A stretch of 50,095 bases of DNA from assembly GCA_029261795.1 (NCBI GenBank), contig JAJDAP010000104.1, positions 1-50,095 on the forward strand. Direction: 5' to 3'. Each line of letters opens with the position of its first letter. Position 1 is the stretch's first letter. A program made the position numbers and the translations under genes. The notes under the pieces are model-generated. The model had not been told where the DNA came from. It worked only from the letters and a program-made list of their open reading frames with translations, and did no database searches. Positions 14,292-21,656 of this stretch are shown piece after piece. Source of the stretch: Deltaproteobacteria bacterium (lineage in GTDB: Bacteria; Myxococcota_A; UBA9160; UBA6930).

Positions 14292-15995
14292 CTAACGTGA
14301 AAGAGGCGGTCCCGCGTCGGGCCCGAGCAGGGCCGCCCGGATCGCCGGCAGTGGAGCGCTCCCGTAGGACAGGAACGCATCGTGGAAATCCTTCAGGCGA
14401 AACGTCTCGCCGCGGGCCTCCAGCTGGGCCCGGTAGTCCTCGCGCATCTCGAAGATGGCGAGTTTCCCGAGGGTGTAGATCAGGTACATCGGATCGAAGG
14501 TTCCGCGCCAGGCCTGCTGCTCCGCGTTTCCGGGATCCTGGTAGGCGACCTTCCGGAACATGCGTTGGCTCCGCTTCACGCTCATGCCGTCGGTGTGCAA
14601 TCCGATCGCCGAGAGGCAGCGGACATCGCGAAGCAGCGCATTCACGAGCTGACCGAGGTGTGCCTCCTCGCCCTTGGTGAGGCCGGTCTCCCAAGCGAGT
14701 TCCTCTGCGTAGTGGGCCCAGCCCTCGCTCGTGGCGGAGCTTCCGAGGGAACGCAGGATGCGGGATTCGATCCGGCGGCGATGGACGGATTGGAGGAAAT
14801 GCCCGGGCCAGGCTTCGTGAACCGAGGCGAACAGCAGATCCACGGTGCCCGGCACGTAGGCCGCCTGTTGCTCGGCCGGCCAGTCCGGATTCGGTGGCGT
14901 GATGTAGTAGAAGCTCGGCAGCGGCTTCGGTTCGAAGGCGCCGGGCCCGTTCAAGAACGCGAAGTTGTAGCGAAGGAAGGGTGGCGTCTCGACGACGCTG
15001 AGCGGATCCTCGCCGGGCACACTCATCAGTTCGAGTTCGATGACGCCGGTTCGTAGCTTTGCGACTTGCGCGGCGGCGACGGCGAGCACCTGATCCGGCG
15101 CCGGCTTGTCGGCCAGGACCGAAGCGAGCACAGCGGCTGGCTTGCGATCCGGATCGATCGCGTTCGCCGCCTCGCGGAGAGCGGCGCGGTTGCGTGCGAG
15201 ATCCGCCTCGAACAGCTCTTCGAGGCGCTCGAGTGGGAGGTCGATCCCGTGGCTCGCGCGGAGTTTGGCGAGGAAACGCTCCTCGCCGAGCGCAAAATCG
15301 TCCGTGGTTTCCTCGCGACGTCCTTCGAGTGCAGCGACGTAGCCTTCGAGGGCGACGGCGAGCCCGCCCAGGGCAACACCGACCTCGCTGCGCAACGTCT
15401 CGGAAGTCAGGGGTTCGAAGGCCTGGTGCACGTCGTCGCGAACGAACGAGATCGTTCCCCTGGCCTGGCGAATGGAAGTCTCGAGCCAGGTGTGCGGGAT
15501 CGCCCGGTCGAGCCGCGCCTCCCGCATTGCCAGGTAGGCCGGTGCCGCCTTGGCGACGGCGATGACAGCGCGCGCGCGTTGGTGAAGCGGTGCGTAGTCC
15601 CGGCTGATGTATTGCGCGAGACCGACGACGTTCAGCGGCCCGCGCGGATCGCGTTCCAGACTTCTTTCCTCCACCCAGGAGAAGCGCCATCCGGAGAGTC
15701 GCGCGATGAGCGCGGCGCGCTCGGCCTGCCTGACGTTGCCGAGCGAAGCCGGGTCGACGGCCGCCAGCCGTGCCAGGCTCTCGTCGAGCCAAGCGGTCGT
15801 CGCAGCCACGCCCTCGGCGGAGTGGTCCGGTAGCCGGCCGTCCGAGGCATGAACGCCGAGCCTGACGCCTAGCAACGGGGAGCGCGCGATCATGCCGTCG
15901 AGCAGTTCGCTGCCGAGCGTGTCGAAGGGCTGGGCGAAGCTGGCGGTTGCGACCAACGAGATCGCGAGAAGGAGAATGTGGGCGAAGCGCAGCAT
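14292..15995 (-). CDS. Exported DUF885-family putative metallopeptidase
   Basis: 567 residues. An N-terminal Sec signal (about 1-21, 'ILLLAISLVATASFAQP') indicates export. The C-terminal half carries the DUF885 zinc signature 'HEAWPGHFLQ' (H-E-x-x-P-G-H) and the following 'SEGWAHYAEELAWETGL', which supplies the third ligand region, then 'CLSAIGLHTDGMS' and 'DPGNAEQQA'. The length agrees with the family. The family is distantly related to M32-type carboxypeptidases; substrates are largely unknown. Member of the four-gene minus-strand operon, 12 bp after the EthD-like gene. Confidence 0.87.
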   Translation of the reverse strand: MLRFAHILLLAISLVATASFAQPFDTLGSELLDGMIARSPLLGVRLGVHASDGRLPDHSAEGVAATTAWLDESLARLAAVDPASLGNVRQAERAALIARLSGWRFSWVEERSLERDPRGPLNVVGLAQYISRDYAPLHQRARAVIAVAKAAPAYLAMREARLDRAIPHTWLETSIRQARGTISFVRDDVHQAFEPLTSETLRSEVGVALGGLAVALEGYVAALEGRREETTDDFALGEERFLAKLRASHGIDLPLERLEELFEADLARNRAALREAANAIDPDRKPAAVLASVLADKPAPDQVLAVAAAQVAKLRTGVIELELMSVPGEDPLSVVETPPFLRYNFAFLNGPGAFEPKPLPSFYYITPPNPDWPAEQQAAYVPGTVDLLFASVHEAWPGHFLQSVHRRRIESRILRSLGSSATSEGWAHYAEELAWETGLTKGEEAHLGQLVNALLRDVRCLSAIGLHTDGMSVKRSQRMFRKVAYQDPGNAEQQAWRGTFDPMYLIYTLGKLAIFEMREDYRAQLEARGETFRLKDFHDAFLSYGSAPLPAIRAALLGPDAGPPLSR

Positions 15996-16007
15996 GGACA
16001 GGGAATC

Positions 16008-16670
16008 CTAGGCGAGCGCCGCGCTCGCGAACATCACGGAGTTTGCGCCATCGACGAAATTCTTCTCGTCTTCGACGGCTTCCTGGCCGACGGGCCCGGC
16101 GGCCGCAAGGAAGGCATCGACCGATTCGATCCAGAGTCGCGAGACACTATCGATCTGCCAGGCGCCGAAGCCGATGGCGCCGGCGAGTTCCCGCGAGCGG
16201 TCGAGGGCCGTGTGGACCTGGCCGTAGCCGAGCTTGCCGGGCGTGCGAATTCCGATTTCGGCATGGTGCGTGCCGTAGTGGGCGATGTACTGCTCGTGGC
16301 TCAGGCCCTGGCGTCGGCGCATCAAGTACTGGTACCGGACGGGGCCCGACTCGCCGCCGACGAAGGTGTGCTCCTGGCCCGCGACGACAGCGCAGAGATC
16401 GCGCTGAACGAGGGCATCGAGATGCTCGTCGAGGCCGGCGAGGGCGGTCTCGAAGCGCTCGGGCGCAGCGCGCAGTTCGAGGGTGGCATCGAAGCCGCGC
16501 ATGCCGGGAACGAAACTGACGAATGGATCCTTCGGGAGCCGCACGAACACGTTCGCTTCGCCGATGCCGCTCCATCGTTCGTGTTCACGCGCCAGGCATT
16601 CGCGGAACGGCAGCTCCACGTCTTTGCGCGCCGCGAGAAAGAGCAGCAGGAGATCCGTCACTTCGCCCAT
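16008..16670 (-). CDS. EthD-domain-like protein, 220 aa
   Basis: Two ferredoxin-like halves. The first covers about 1-90, with 'MGEVTDLLLLFLAARKD' and 'DATLELRAAPERFETALAGLDEHLDAL'. The second has the EthD signature, 'QYLMRRRQGLSHEQYIAHYGTHHAEIG', which is the K/R-x-G-x-[ST]-x-E-x-[FY]-x-x-x-Y-x-x-x-H pattern. EthD proteins accompany P450 systems (first seen in ether degradation), and some are dehydratases; the role here is unknown. The next gene begins 12 bp downstream. The combination with LLM and DUF885 genes does not by itself define a pathway. Confidence 0.75.
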   Translation of the reverse strand: MGEVTDLLLLFLAARKDVELPFRECLAREHERWSGIGEANVFVRLPKDPFVSFVPGMRGFDATLELRAAPERFETALAGLDEHLDALVQRDLCAVVAGQEHTFVGGESGPVRYQYLMRRRQGLSHEQYIAHYGTHHAEIGIRTPGKLGYGQVHTALDRSRELAGAIGFGAWQIDSVSRLWIESVDAFLAAAGPVGQEAVEDEKNFVDGANSVMFASAALA

Positions 16671-16677
16671 GGGACAA

Positions 16678-17328
16678 TCATACCGGCGAGCCGGCGGCGA
16701 CTCCTACGGCGCCGGCCACATGGGCCAGAAGAGGCGCCGCGCGCTTGCCTAGCTCGGGCGCGATCTCGTCGAGCCAGCGAGCGACGATGTCCCGCTCCGT
16801 TCCGGCGAAAGCCAGGCGGGGGCGCCGCGAGAGCGCGCGGGCAATGCGGGCCGTGGTGAAGCCCGGGTCGCTGTATGCCTGTGGCAAGTAGGATCGCCGG
16901 ATTCTCTGACAGAGCTCCGCCAACGGGATCGATCCCGGGACGGCCTCGAGCTGGATCGCGGACGAGAGCGTTGCGGCGCTAGCCAGCGCTTCGTCGTAGA
17001 GGCCGGGAACACCGCGATCCTCGGCGATCCAACCGTCGAGCAGGAGTTCGACGCCGACGTGAGCGGCGCCTCGCGCGGGCCCGCGCCGAACACCGGCGGA
17101 TTGGAGCGCGCGGGAAGATTCGGCCACCAGCGTCGCGAAGCCGGGCGCGCGATGGAAGGCGCCGTCGCAGGTCATATGGTAGGCAGCGCCGGCTTCGATC
17201 TCGGGGTCGTCGATGGCGCCGATTCGCAAGCCCGCCATCGGTGCGAGATCGGGAAGCATGGCGCCGAGTACGAAGGCCGGGGCCTCGCACTGTTTCGCCG
17301 CGAACCAGGCGTGTCCGAAGAAGTTCAC
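16678..17328 (-). CDS. AcpH-like (acyl-carrier-protein phosphodiesterase-like) helical protein
   Basis: 216 residues from GTG 17328. The long upstream frame is Arg/Pro-rich, antisense to the GNAT gene, and rejected. The N-terminus 'NFFGHAWFA' with 'FVLGAMLPDLAPM', then 'AGAAYHMTCDGAFHRAPGF', resembles the 'MNFLAH..LA...GN...D...G...H..-D-.FH' pattern of AcpH-type HD-fold phosphodiesterases. The homology is distant, so the activity is uncertain. No strong ribosome-binding site is visible. The start lies only 23 bp from the divergent GNAT start, so the two promoters must overlap each other or the opposing genes. Confidence 0.55.
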   Translation of the reverse strand: MNFFGHAWFAAKQCEAPAFVLGAMLPDLAPMAGLRIGAIDDPEIEAGAAYHMTCDGAFHRAPGFATLVAESSRALQSAGVRRGPARGAAHVGVELLLDGWIAEDRGVPGLYDEALASAATLSSAIQLEAVPGSIPLAELCQRIRRSYLPQAYSDPGFTTARIARALSRRPRLAFAGTERDIVARWLDEIAPELGKRAAPLLAHVAGAVGVAAGSPV

Positions 17329-17351
17329 CCGGCGCAGTGTACCCTTCGCGC

Positions 17352-17789
17352 GTGATCGATCCGACCATCGAGATCTACGAAGGCGAGGTGCCCGAGGAGT
17401 GCGTGGCGCTACGCACCCGGATCTTCGTGGAGGAGCAGGGCGTTTCCGAGAGCGATGAGATCGACGGGCGCGATGGCGATTGCGTGCACTTCCTGGTGAG
17501 AAGGGAGTCGGCTCCGATCGGCTGCGCCCGGTTGCGGCCACTCGGCGGCGAGGAGGCAAAGATCGAGCGCGTCGCCGTGCTGGCCCCGTTGCGCGAAGCC
17601 GGGCTGGGGCGCCGGATCATGGATGCGATGGAAGCGGAAGCGCTGCGGCGAGGCTGGCCCGAGTTGATCCTCCACGCGCAGATCCAGGTCGTGGGCTTCT
17701 ACCGGCGGCTCGGCTGGCGCAGCGTCGGCGACGAATTCGAGGAAGCTGGCATCGTCCACCTCGAGATGGCGAAGCGCCTCGAGCCGTAA
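17352..17789 (+). CDS. GNAT acetyltransferase, ElaA-like
   Basis: 145 residues from GTG 17352. 'ALRTRIFVEEQGVSESDEIDGRD' is the ElaA/YjcF-like N-terminal motif (R-x-x-V-F-V-x-E-Q). It is followed by 'HFLVRRESAPIGCARLRPL', 'AKIERVAVLAPLREAGLGRRIM' (acetyl-CoA loop) and 'LHAQIQVVGFYRRLGW' with the usual Q-x-x-x-x-F-Y-R-R-L-G-W end. Substrate unknown. It ends 3 bp before the end of the convergent TetR gene, leaving no intergenic terminator. Confidence 0.88.
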   Translation: MIDPTIEIYEGEVPEECVALRTRIFVEEQGVSESDEIDGRDGDCVHFLVRRESAPIGCARLRPLGGEEAKIERVAVLAPLREAGLGRRIMDAMEAEALRRGWPELILHAQIQVVGFYRRLGWRSVGDEFEEAGIVHLEMAKRLEP

Positions 17790-17792
17790 CGC

Positions 17793-18413
17793 TCAGCCCA
17801 GCTCGCGAACCAACGTCGACTTCAGCAGCGCGAGTTCGGCGTCGTGTGGATGCGGAGGCACGGTGCCGATCATGCGGAGCGCCGCGATGCCGACGAGCGC
17901 CGAGATCGTGTAGCGCTGGAGGCGCAGGCTGGCGCCGGGGCGCAGGGGAGAATCGGCGAAGGCGCCCGACCAGATCTGGCTCCAGGCGTTCATCATCTCG
18001 CCCTGCCAAACCGGTTCGCGACCGTTCTGGTCCGGCGGGTCGAGGGAGAGCAGGATCTCGAAGGTCGAGCGGTACTCGTCGCTGCCAAAGTGCTCCCAGG
18101 CGCGGTCGACGAATGCGGACACCCGCGCTTCGAGGGGAGCATCGGTACCCGGGACCTCCGAGAGTCGCTCGGCGAAGCGAGCGAAGGAATCCTGGAGCAC
18201 GGCGCGCAGGATGCCGTCCTTGTCGCCGAACTGATGTTGGACGGCGCCCCAGGTCACACCTGCCCGGCGCGTGATCTCGGCCGCCGTGGTTCGCTGGAAA
18301 CCGAGCTCGGCGATACTCTCGACGACCGCCTCGAGGATCTTCGCGCGAGTTTCTGCCGTGCGGTCGGCCTGGCTTCGGCGCGGCGCACGTTCGCTCTGGG
18401 CAGCCTGGGACAT
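17793..18413 (-). CDS. TetR-family transcriptional regulator
   Basis: 206 residues. Residues about 19-66 form the TetR DNA-binding domain: 'RAKILEAVVESIAELGFQRTTAAEITRRAGVTWGAVQHQFGDKDGIL', with the usual helix-turn-helix and 'FGDKDGIL' (F..K..L) at its end. The C-terminal helical ligand domain is divergent. It lies 5 bp after the 3-hydroxyisobutyrate-dehydrogenase-like gene and is probably cotranscribed with it. Its likely target is the dyad at 19339-19360 in the divergent promoter that also drives the nine-gene P450 operon; that link is inference. The frame upstream of 18413 belongs to the neighbouring gene. Confidence 0.9.
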   Translation of the reverse strand: MSQAAQSERAPRRSQADRTAETRAKILEAVVESIAELGFQRTTAAEITRRAGVTWGAVQHQFGDKDGILRAVLQDSFARFAERLSEVPGTDAPLEARVSAFVDRAWEHFGSDEYRSTFEILLSLDPPDQNGREPVWQGEMMNAWSQIWSGAFADSPLRPGASLRLQRYTISALVGIAALRMIGTVPPHPHDAELALLKSTLVRELG

Positions 18414-18418
18414 GGTGC

Positions 18419-19282
18419 CTAACGTCGCCCCTCGTCTTCGACGCCATAGATGCGCGCCATCATCTGCGAAACCTGGCCCGCGACGGGCAGCGCGATGCCA
18501 TTCTCCCGACCGAGCTGTAGCGCCCAGGCGAGATCTTTCTCGGCAATGTTCATGAAGCCGCGATTCAGCGATTGCACGGCTTCGGATTCGCGCGCTTCCG
18601 GCGGTAGCTTGTGCATGATCAGGTAGCGGCGTTGCATCTCGGTCAGCTGGCCGTTCGAGATGCCGGCCTCTTCGAAGACTTCGGCCGGAAGGCCGCTGGC
18701 GGTTGCGAGCTTGAAGGCCTCGTAGGCCGCCGCCCACTGGATGTAGGTGAGCACGTTGATCGCGAGCTTCAGCTTGGCGCCGTTTCCGAGTTCGCCGGCA
18801 TGGATGATCTCCTTGCTGTTCGCTTCGAGGAACGGACGTGCCTTCGCCAGCGCTGTATCGTCACCGCCTAGCAAATAGGTGACCTCGCCGGCCTCGGCGC
18901 CGTGGGCGCCGCCGGTCACGCAGGCATCGAGGATCGAGACGTCCTGGTCCGCCGCCAGGCCCGCCAGCTCGATTGCGGTCGCCGGCTGGATCGTGCTGAT
19001 GATGGCGACCACGCTTCCCGGCCCCGCACCGGCAAGGACACCCTCGTTGCCGGTCATCACCTGGAAGACGTGCTTGTCCTCGGGGACGCAGATTCCGATC
19101 ACGTCCGAAGCTTCTGCCACCGCGCGGGGTGAGGCGCCTGCCTTGGCACCGCCTCGCACCAGTTCGCGGACCGGCTCGTTCGCGATGTCGAAGACCGTGG
19201 TCTCGAAGCCGGCGGGGGCCAGATGGCTCGCCAGGGGCTTGCCGATGTTGCCGAGGCCGATGAAGCCGGCGCGCAGGGTCAT
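18419..19282 (-). CDS. NAD(P)-dependent 3-hydroxyacid dehydrogenase (3-hydroxyisobutyrate dehydrogenase family)
   Basis: 287 residues with the beta-hydroxyacid dehydrogenase layout: Rossmann motif 'FIGLGNIGKPLASHL', substrate loop 'DACVTGGAHGAEAGEVTYLLGG', and catalytic Lys172 in 'GELGNGAKLKLAIN' with Asn176. The C-terminal all-helical domain follows ('SLNRGFMNIAEKDLAWAL' carries the conserved K-D-L). Length is normal. It could oxidise a 3-hydroxyacid or reduce a semialdehyde; the exact substrate is unknown. It heads a two-gene unit with the TetR gene and is divergent from the P450 operon. Confidence 0.87.
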   Translation of the reverse strand: MTLRAGFIGLGNIGKPLASHLAPAGFETTVFDIANEPVRELVRGGAKAGASPRAVAEASDVIGICVPEDKHVFQVMTGNEGVLAGAGPGSVVAIISTIQPATAIELAGLAADQDVSILDACVTGGAHGAEAGEVTYLLGGDDTALAKARPFLEANSKEIIHAGELGNGAKLKLAINVLTYIQWAAAYEAFKLATASGLPAEVFEEAGISNGQLTEMQRRYLIMHKLPPEARESEAVQSLNRGFMNIAEKDLAWALQLGRENGIALPVAGQVSQMMARIYGVEDEGRR

Positions 19283-19338
19283 GCTCGTTCTCCTCGTCGT
19301 CGGTTCGGGTCCAGTGGTCGAAAATCACGCTATCACAT

Positions 19339-19360
19339 TTCCATTGCATGCACTATGGAA
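19339..19360. promoter_or_regulatory. Dyad operator candidate before the nine-gene P450 operon
   Basis: TTCCAT, ten bases, ATGGAA, with the self-complementary TGCATGCA inside the spacer. AT-rich relative to its surroundings. It is in the middle of the 124-bp gap between two divergent operons, one of which encodes a TetR regulator. A good candidate for that regulator's binding site. Confidence 0.5.
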
Positions 19361-19406
19361 GTGGCGTAGCGTGCCCGGACCGGATCACGAAGCTGGAGGA
19401 GACGGT

Positions 19407-20165
19407 GTGAGCTTTCCTGGAATCGAAGGCAAGGTGGCCATCGTCACCGGCGCGGGTGGCGGAATCGGCGAGGGCTACGCGAAGGCACTTGCAGGCGAAG
19501 GCGCCCAAGTCGTCATCGCCGAGATCGTCAAGGACAATGGCGAACGCGTGGCCGAGGAGATCCGGAGCGCCGGCGGCAAGGCCGCCTTCGTCGAAGTCGA
19601 CGTCGGTAGTGAAGCCTCGACGAAGGCGATGGCCAATGCCGTGATCGCCGAGTTCGGCGGCATCGATCTGCTCGTCAACAACGCCGCGATCTTCGGCAAC
19701 ATGAAGCTCGACTCGCTGCTCAACGTCGATCTCGACTACTACAAGCAGTTCATGAACGTGAACGTCGACGGAGCCCTGCTCTGCACCCGCGCCTGCTATC
19801 GAAGCATGAAGGAACGCGGCGGCGGCTCGATCGTGAACCAGTCCTCCACCGCCGCCTGGATGGGCGTCGGCTACTACGGCCTTTCGAAGGCAGCGACCAA
19901 TGGGCTGACACACTGCCTCTCGAAGGAACTCGGCTCGATGAACATCCGCGTCAACGCCATCGCGCCCGGCCCGACCGACACGGACGCGTTGGCCAACCAG
20001 GTTCCCGATGCCTACAAGGACCAGCTCGTGGCCAGCCTGGCGTTGCCGCGTCTGGGCCAGCCCGCGGACATGGCGTCCGCGTGCCTCTTCTTGCTCTCCG
20101 ATGCCGCTTCCTGGGTGACCGGACAGATCTTCGCCGTCGATGGCGGTCAGATCGTCCGCGCCTAA
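19407..20165 (+). CDS. SDR oxidoreductase, first gene of the P450 operon
   Basis: 252 residues from GTG 19407, preceded by GGAGGAGACG. Classical SDR: 'IVTGAGGGIGEGYAKALA', 'VNNAAIFG' (N-N-A-A), 'VNQSSTAAW' (Ser) and 'YGLSK' (Tyr/Lys), then 'VNAIAPGPTDTDAL' and the terminal 'GQIFAVDGGQIVRA'. NAD(P)-dependent interconversion of a secondary alcohol and ketone; substrate unknown. The frame is open far upstream, but that part crosses the divergent gene and intergenic DNA. The next gene, an aldehyde dehydrogenase, follows after 18 bp. Confidence 0.88.
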   Translation: MSFPGIEGKVAIVTGAGGGIGEGYAKALAGEGAQVVIAEIVKDNGERVAEEIRSAGGKAAFVEVDVGSEASTKAMANAVIAEFGGIDLLVNNAAIFGNMKLDSLLNVDLDYYKQFMNVNVDGALLCTRACYRSMKERGGGSIVNQSSTAAWMGVGYYGLSKAATNGLTHCLSKELGSMNIRVNAIAPGPTDTDALANQVPDAYKDQLVASLALPRLGQPADMASACLFLLSDAASWVTGQIFAVDGGQIVRA

Positions 20166-20183
20166 CGAAGCAAGGAACCGCCC

Positions 20184-21653
20184 ATGTCCCTCGTCCCCCT
20201 CGACCCCGAGACGCGCAATCTGATCGATGGCCAGCTCGTCGGTGCGTCCAACGGAAATACCTTCGCCAACATCAACCCAGCTACCGAGGAAACCCTGGGC
20301 GCCGCTGCCGACGGAACCAAGGACGACATGGAGCAGGCGTTGTCCGCGGCGCGGCGCGCCTTCGACGAGAGCGATTGGTCGGAGAACCACGAGTTCCGCT
20401 CGAAGTGCATCCGCCAGCTCTACGAAGGCCTGCTGGAGGAGAAGGAACAACTTCGCGCGATCGTCGTTGCAGAAGCGGGCGCCTGCGTTTCGCTCACAGG
20501 CTTCATGCACATCGACGATCCGGTCGAGATGATGAGCTACTGGGCCGATCTCGCGAGCTCCTACGAGTACGAGAAGGAGATGACGAACATCCCGTTCGGG
20601 GGTGTCCAGCAGCGCCGCTTCCTGCGGCGCGAGCCGATCGGCGTAGTGGGAGCGATCACGCCTTGGAACGTTCCCGTCTATCTGAACATCGCGAAACTCG
20701 GGCCATCGCTCGCTTCGGGCTGCTCGATCGTATTGAAGCCCGCACCGGACACGCCCTGGAGCGGCACGCACCTCGGCAAGATCATCGCCGAGAAGACGGA
20801 CATTCCGGCCGGGGTCGTGAACATCGTTGGCTCCTCGGATCACCTGCTGGGCGAGATCCTCTCGAGCGACCCGCGGGTCGACCTCGTGACCTTCACGGGC
20901 TCGACGGCGACGGGCCGCAGGGTGATGGCGTGTGCTTCCGCCACGGTGAAGAAGGCGTTCCTCGAGCTCGGCGGAAAGAGCGCGACGATCGTGCTCGACG
21001 ACGCCAACTTCGAAGCCGTGCTTCCCGGCGCGGCGATGACCTGTGTCCACGGTGGCCAGGGCTGCGCGATCACGACGCGTTGGCTGATCCCGCGTTCCCG
21101 CAAGGACGAAGCCATTGGAATCATGAAGGCGGCCTTCGAGAACTGGAACCATGGCGATCCGGCGAACCCGGCCAACCTGCAGGGGCCGCAGATCTCGCGC
21201 ATCCAGCAGGAACGCGTGCTCGCATACATCGAGAAGGGAAAGCAGGAAGGGGCGACCTGTCTCGTCGGCGGTGGCAAGCCGGAAGGGAAGGGCTTCTTCG
21301 TCGAGCCGACGCTATTCGTCGATGTCGAACCGGAGATGGTCATCGCCCAGGAAGAGATCTTCGGACCGGTGTGCTCGGTGATTACTTACGAAGACGAGGA
21401 CGACGCCGTCCGTATCGCGAACGATTCCATCTACGGGCTCTCGGGCGCCGTGTGCAGCGCCGACGACGAGCGTGGCCTGGCCGTGGCCCGGCGCATCCGA
21501 ACCGGGACCATCGCCGTGAACGGGGGCATGTGGTTCCACGTGGATACGCCCTTCGGGGGTTATGGCCAGAGCGGTGTCGGTCGCGAGAACGGATTGATGG
21601 GTTTCGAGGAGCACCTCGAGACCAAGGTCATGGGTCTTCCGGTCCGTGGTTAG
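20184..21653 (+). CDS. NAD(P)-dependent aldehyde dehydrogenase
   Basis: 489 residues, standard length. The catalytic set is complete: Asn162 in 'ITPWNVPVYL', Lys185 in 'IVLKPAPDTP', 'FTGSTATGRRV' (cofactor loop), Glu261 in 'AFLELGGKSATIVL' and nucleophile Cys294 in 'GGQGCAITTR'. The C-terminal 'EEIFGPVCSV' and 'PFGGYGQSGVGREN' blocks are also present. It oxidises an aldehyde to an acid; within this operon the likely source is P450- and SDR-derived aldehydes. Three bases separate its stop from the CYP51 fusion gene, so the two are almost certainly cotranslated. Confidence 0.92.
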   Translation: MSLVPLDPETRNLIDGQLVGASNGNTFANINPATEETLGAAADGTKDDMEQALSAARRAFDESDWSENHEFRSKCIRQLYEGLLEEKEQLRAIVVAEAGACVSLTGFMHIDDPVEMMSYWADLASSYEYEKEMTNIPFGGVQQRRFLRREPIGVVGAITPWNVPVYLNIAKLGPSLASGCSIVLKPAPDTPWSGTHLGKIIAEKTDIPAGVVNIVGSSDHLLGEILSSDPRVDLVTFTGSTATGRRVMACASATVKKAFLELGGKSATIVLDDANFEAVLPGAAMTCVHGGQGCAITTRWLIPRSRKDEAIGIMKAAFENWNHGDPANPANLQGPQISRIQQERVLAYIEKGKQEGATCLVGGGKPEGKGFFVEPTLFVDVEPEMVIAQEEIFGPVCSVITYEDEDDAVRIANDSIYGLSGAVCSADDERGLAVARRIRTGTIAVNGGMWFHVDTPFGGYGQSGVGRENGLMGFEEHLETKVMGLPVRG

Positions 21654-21656
21654 GTC

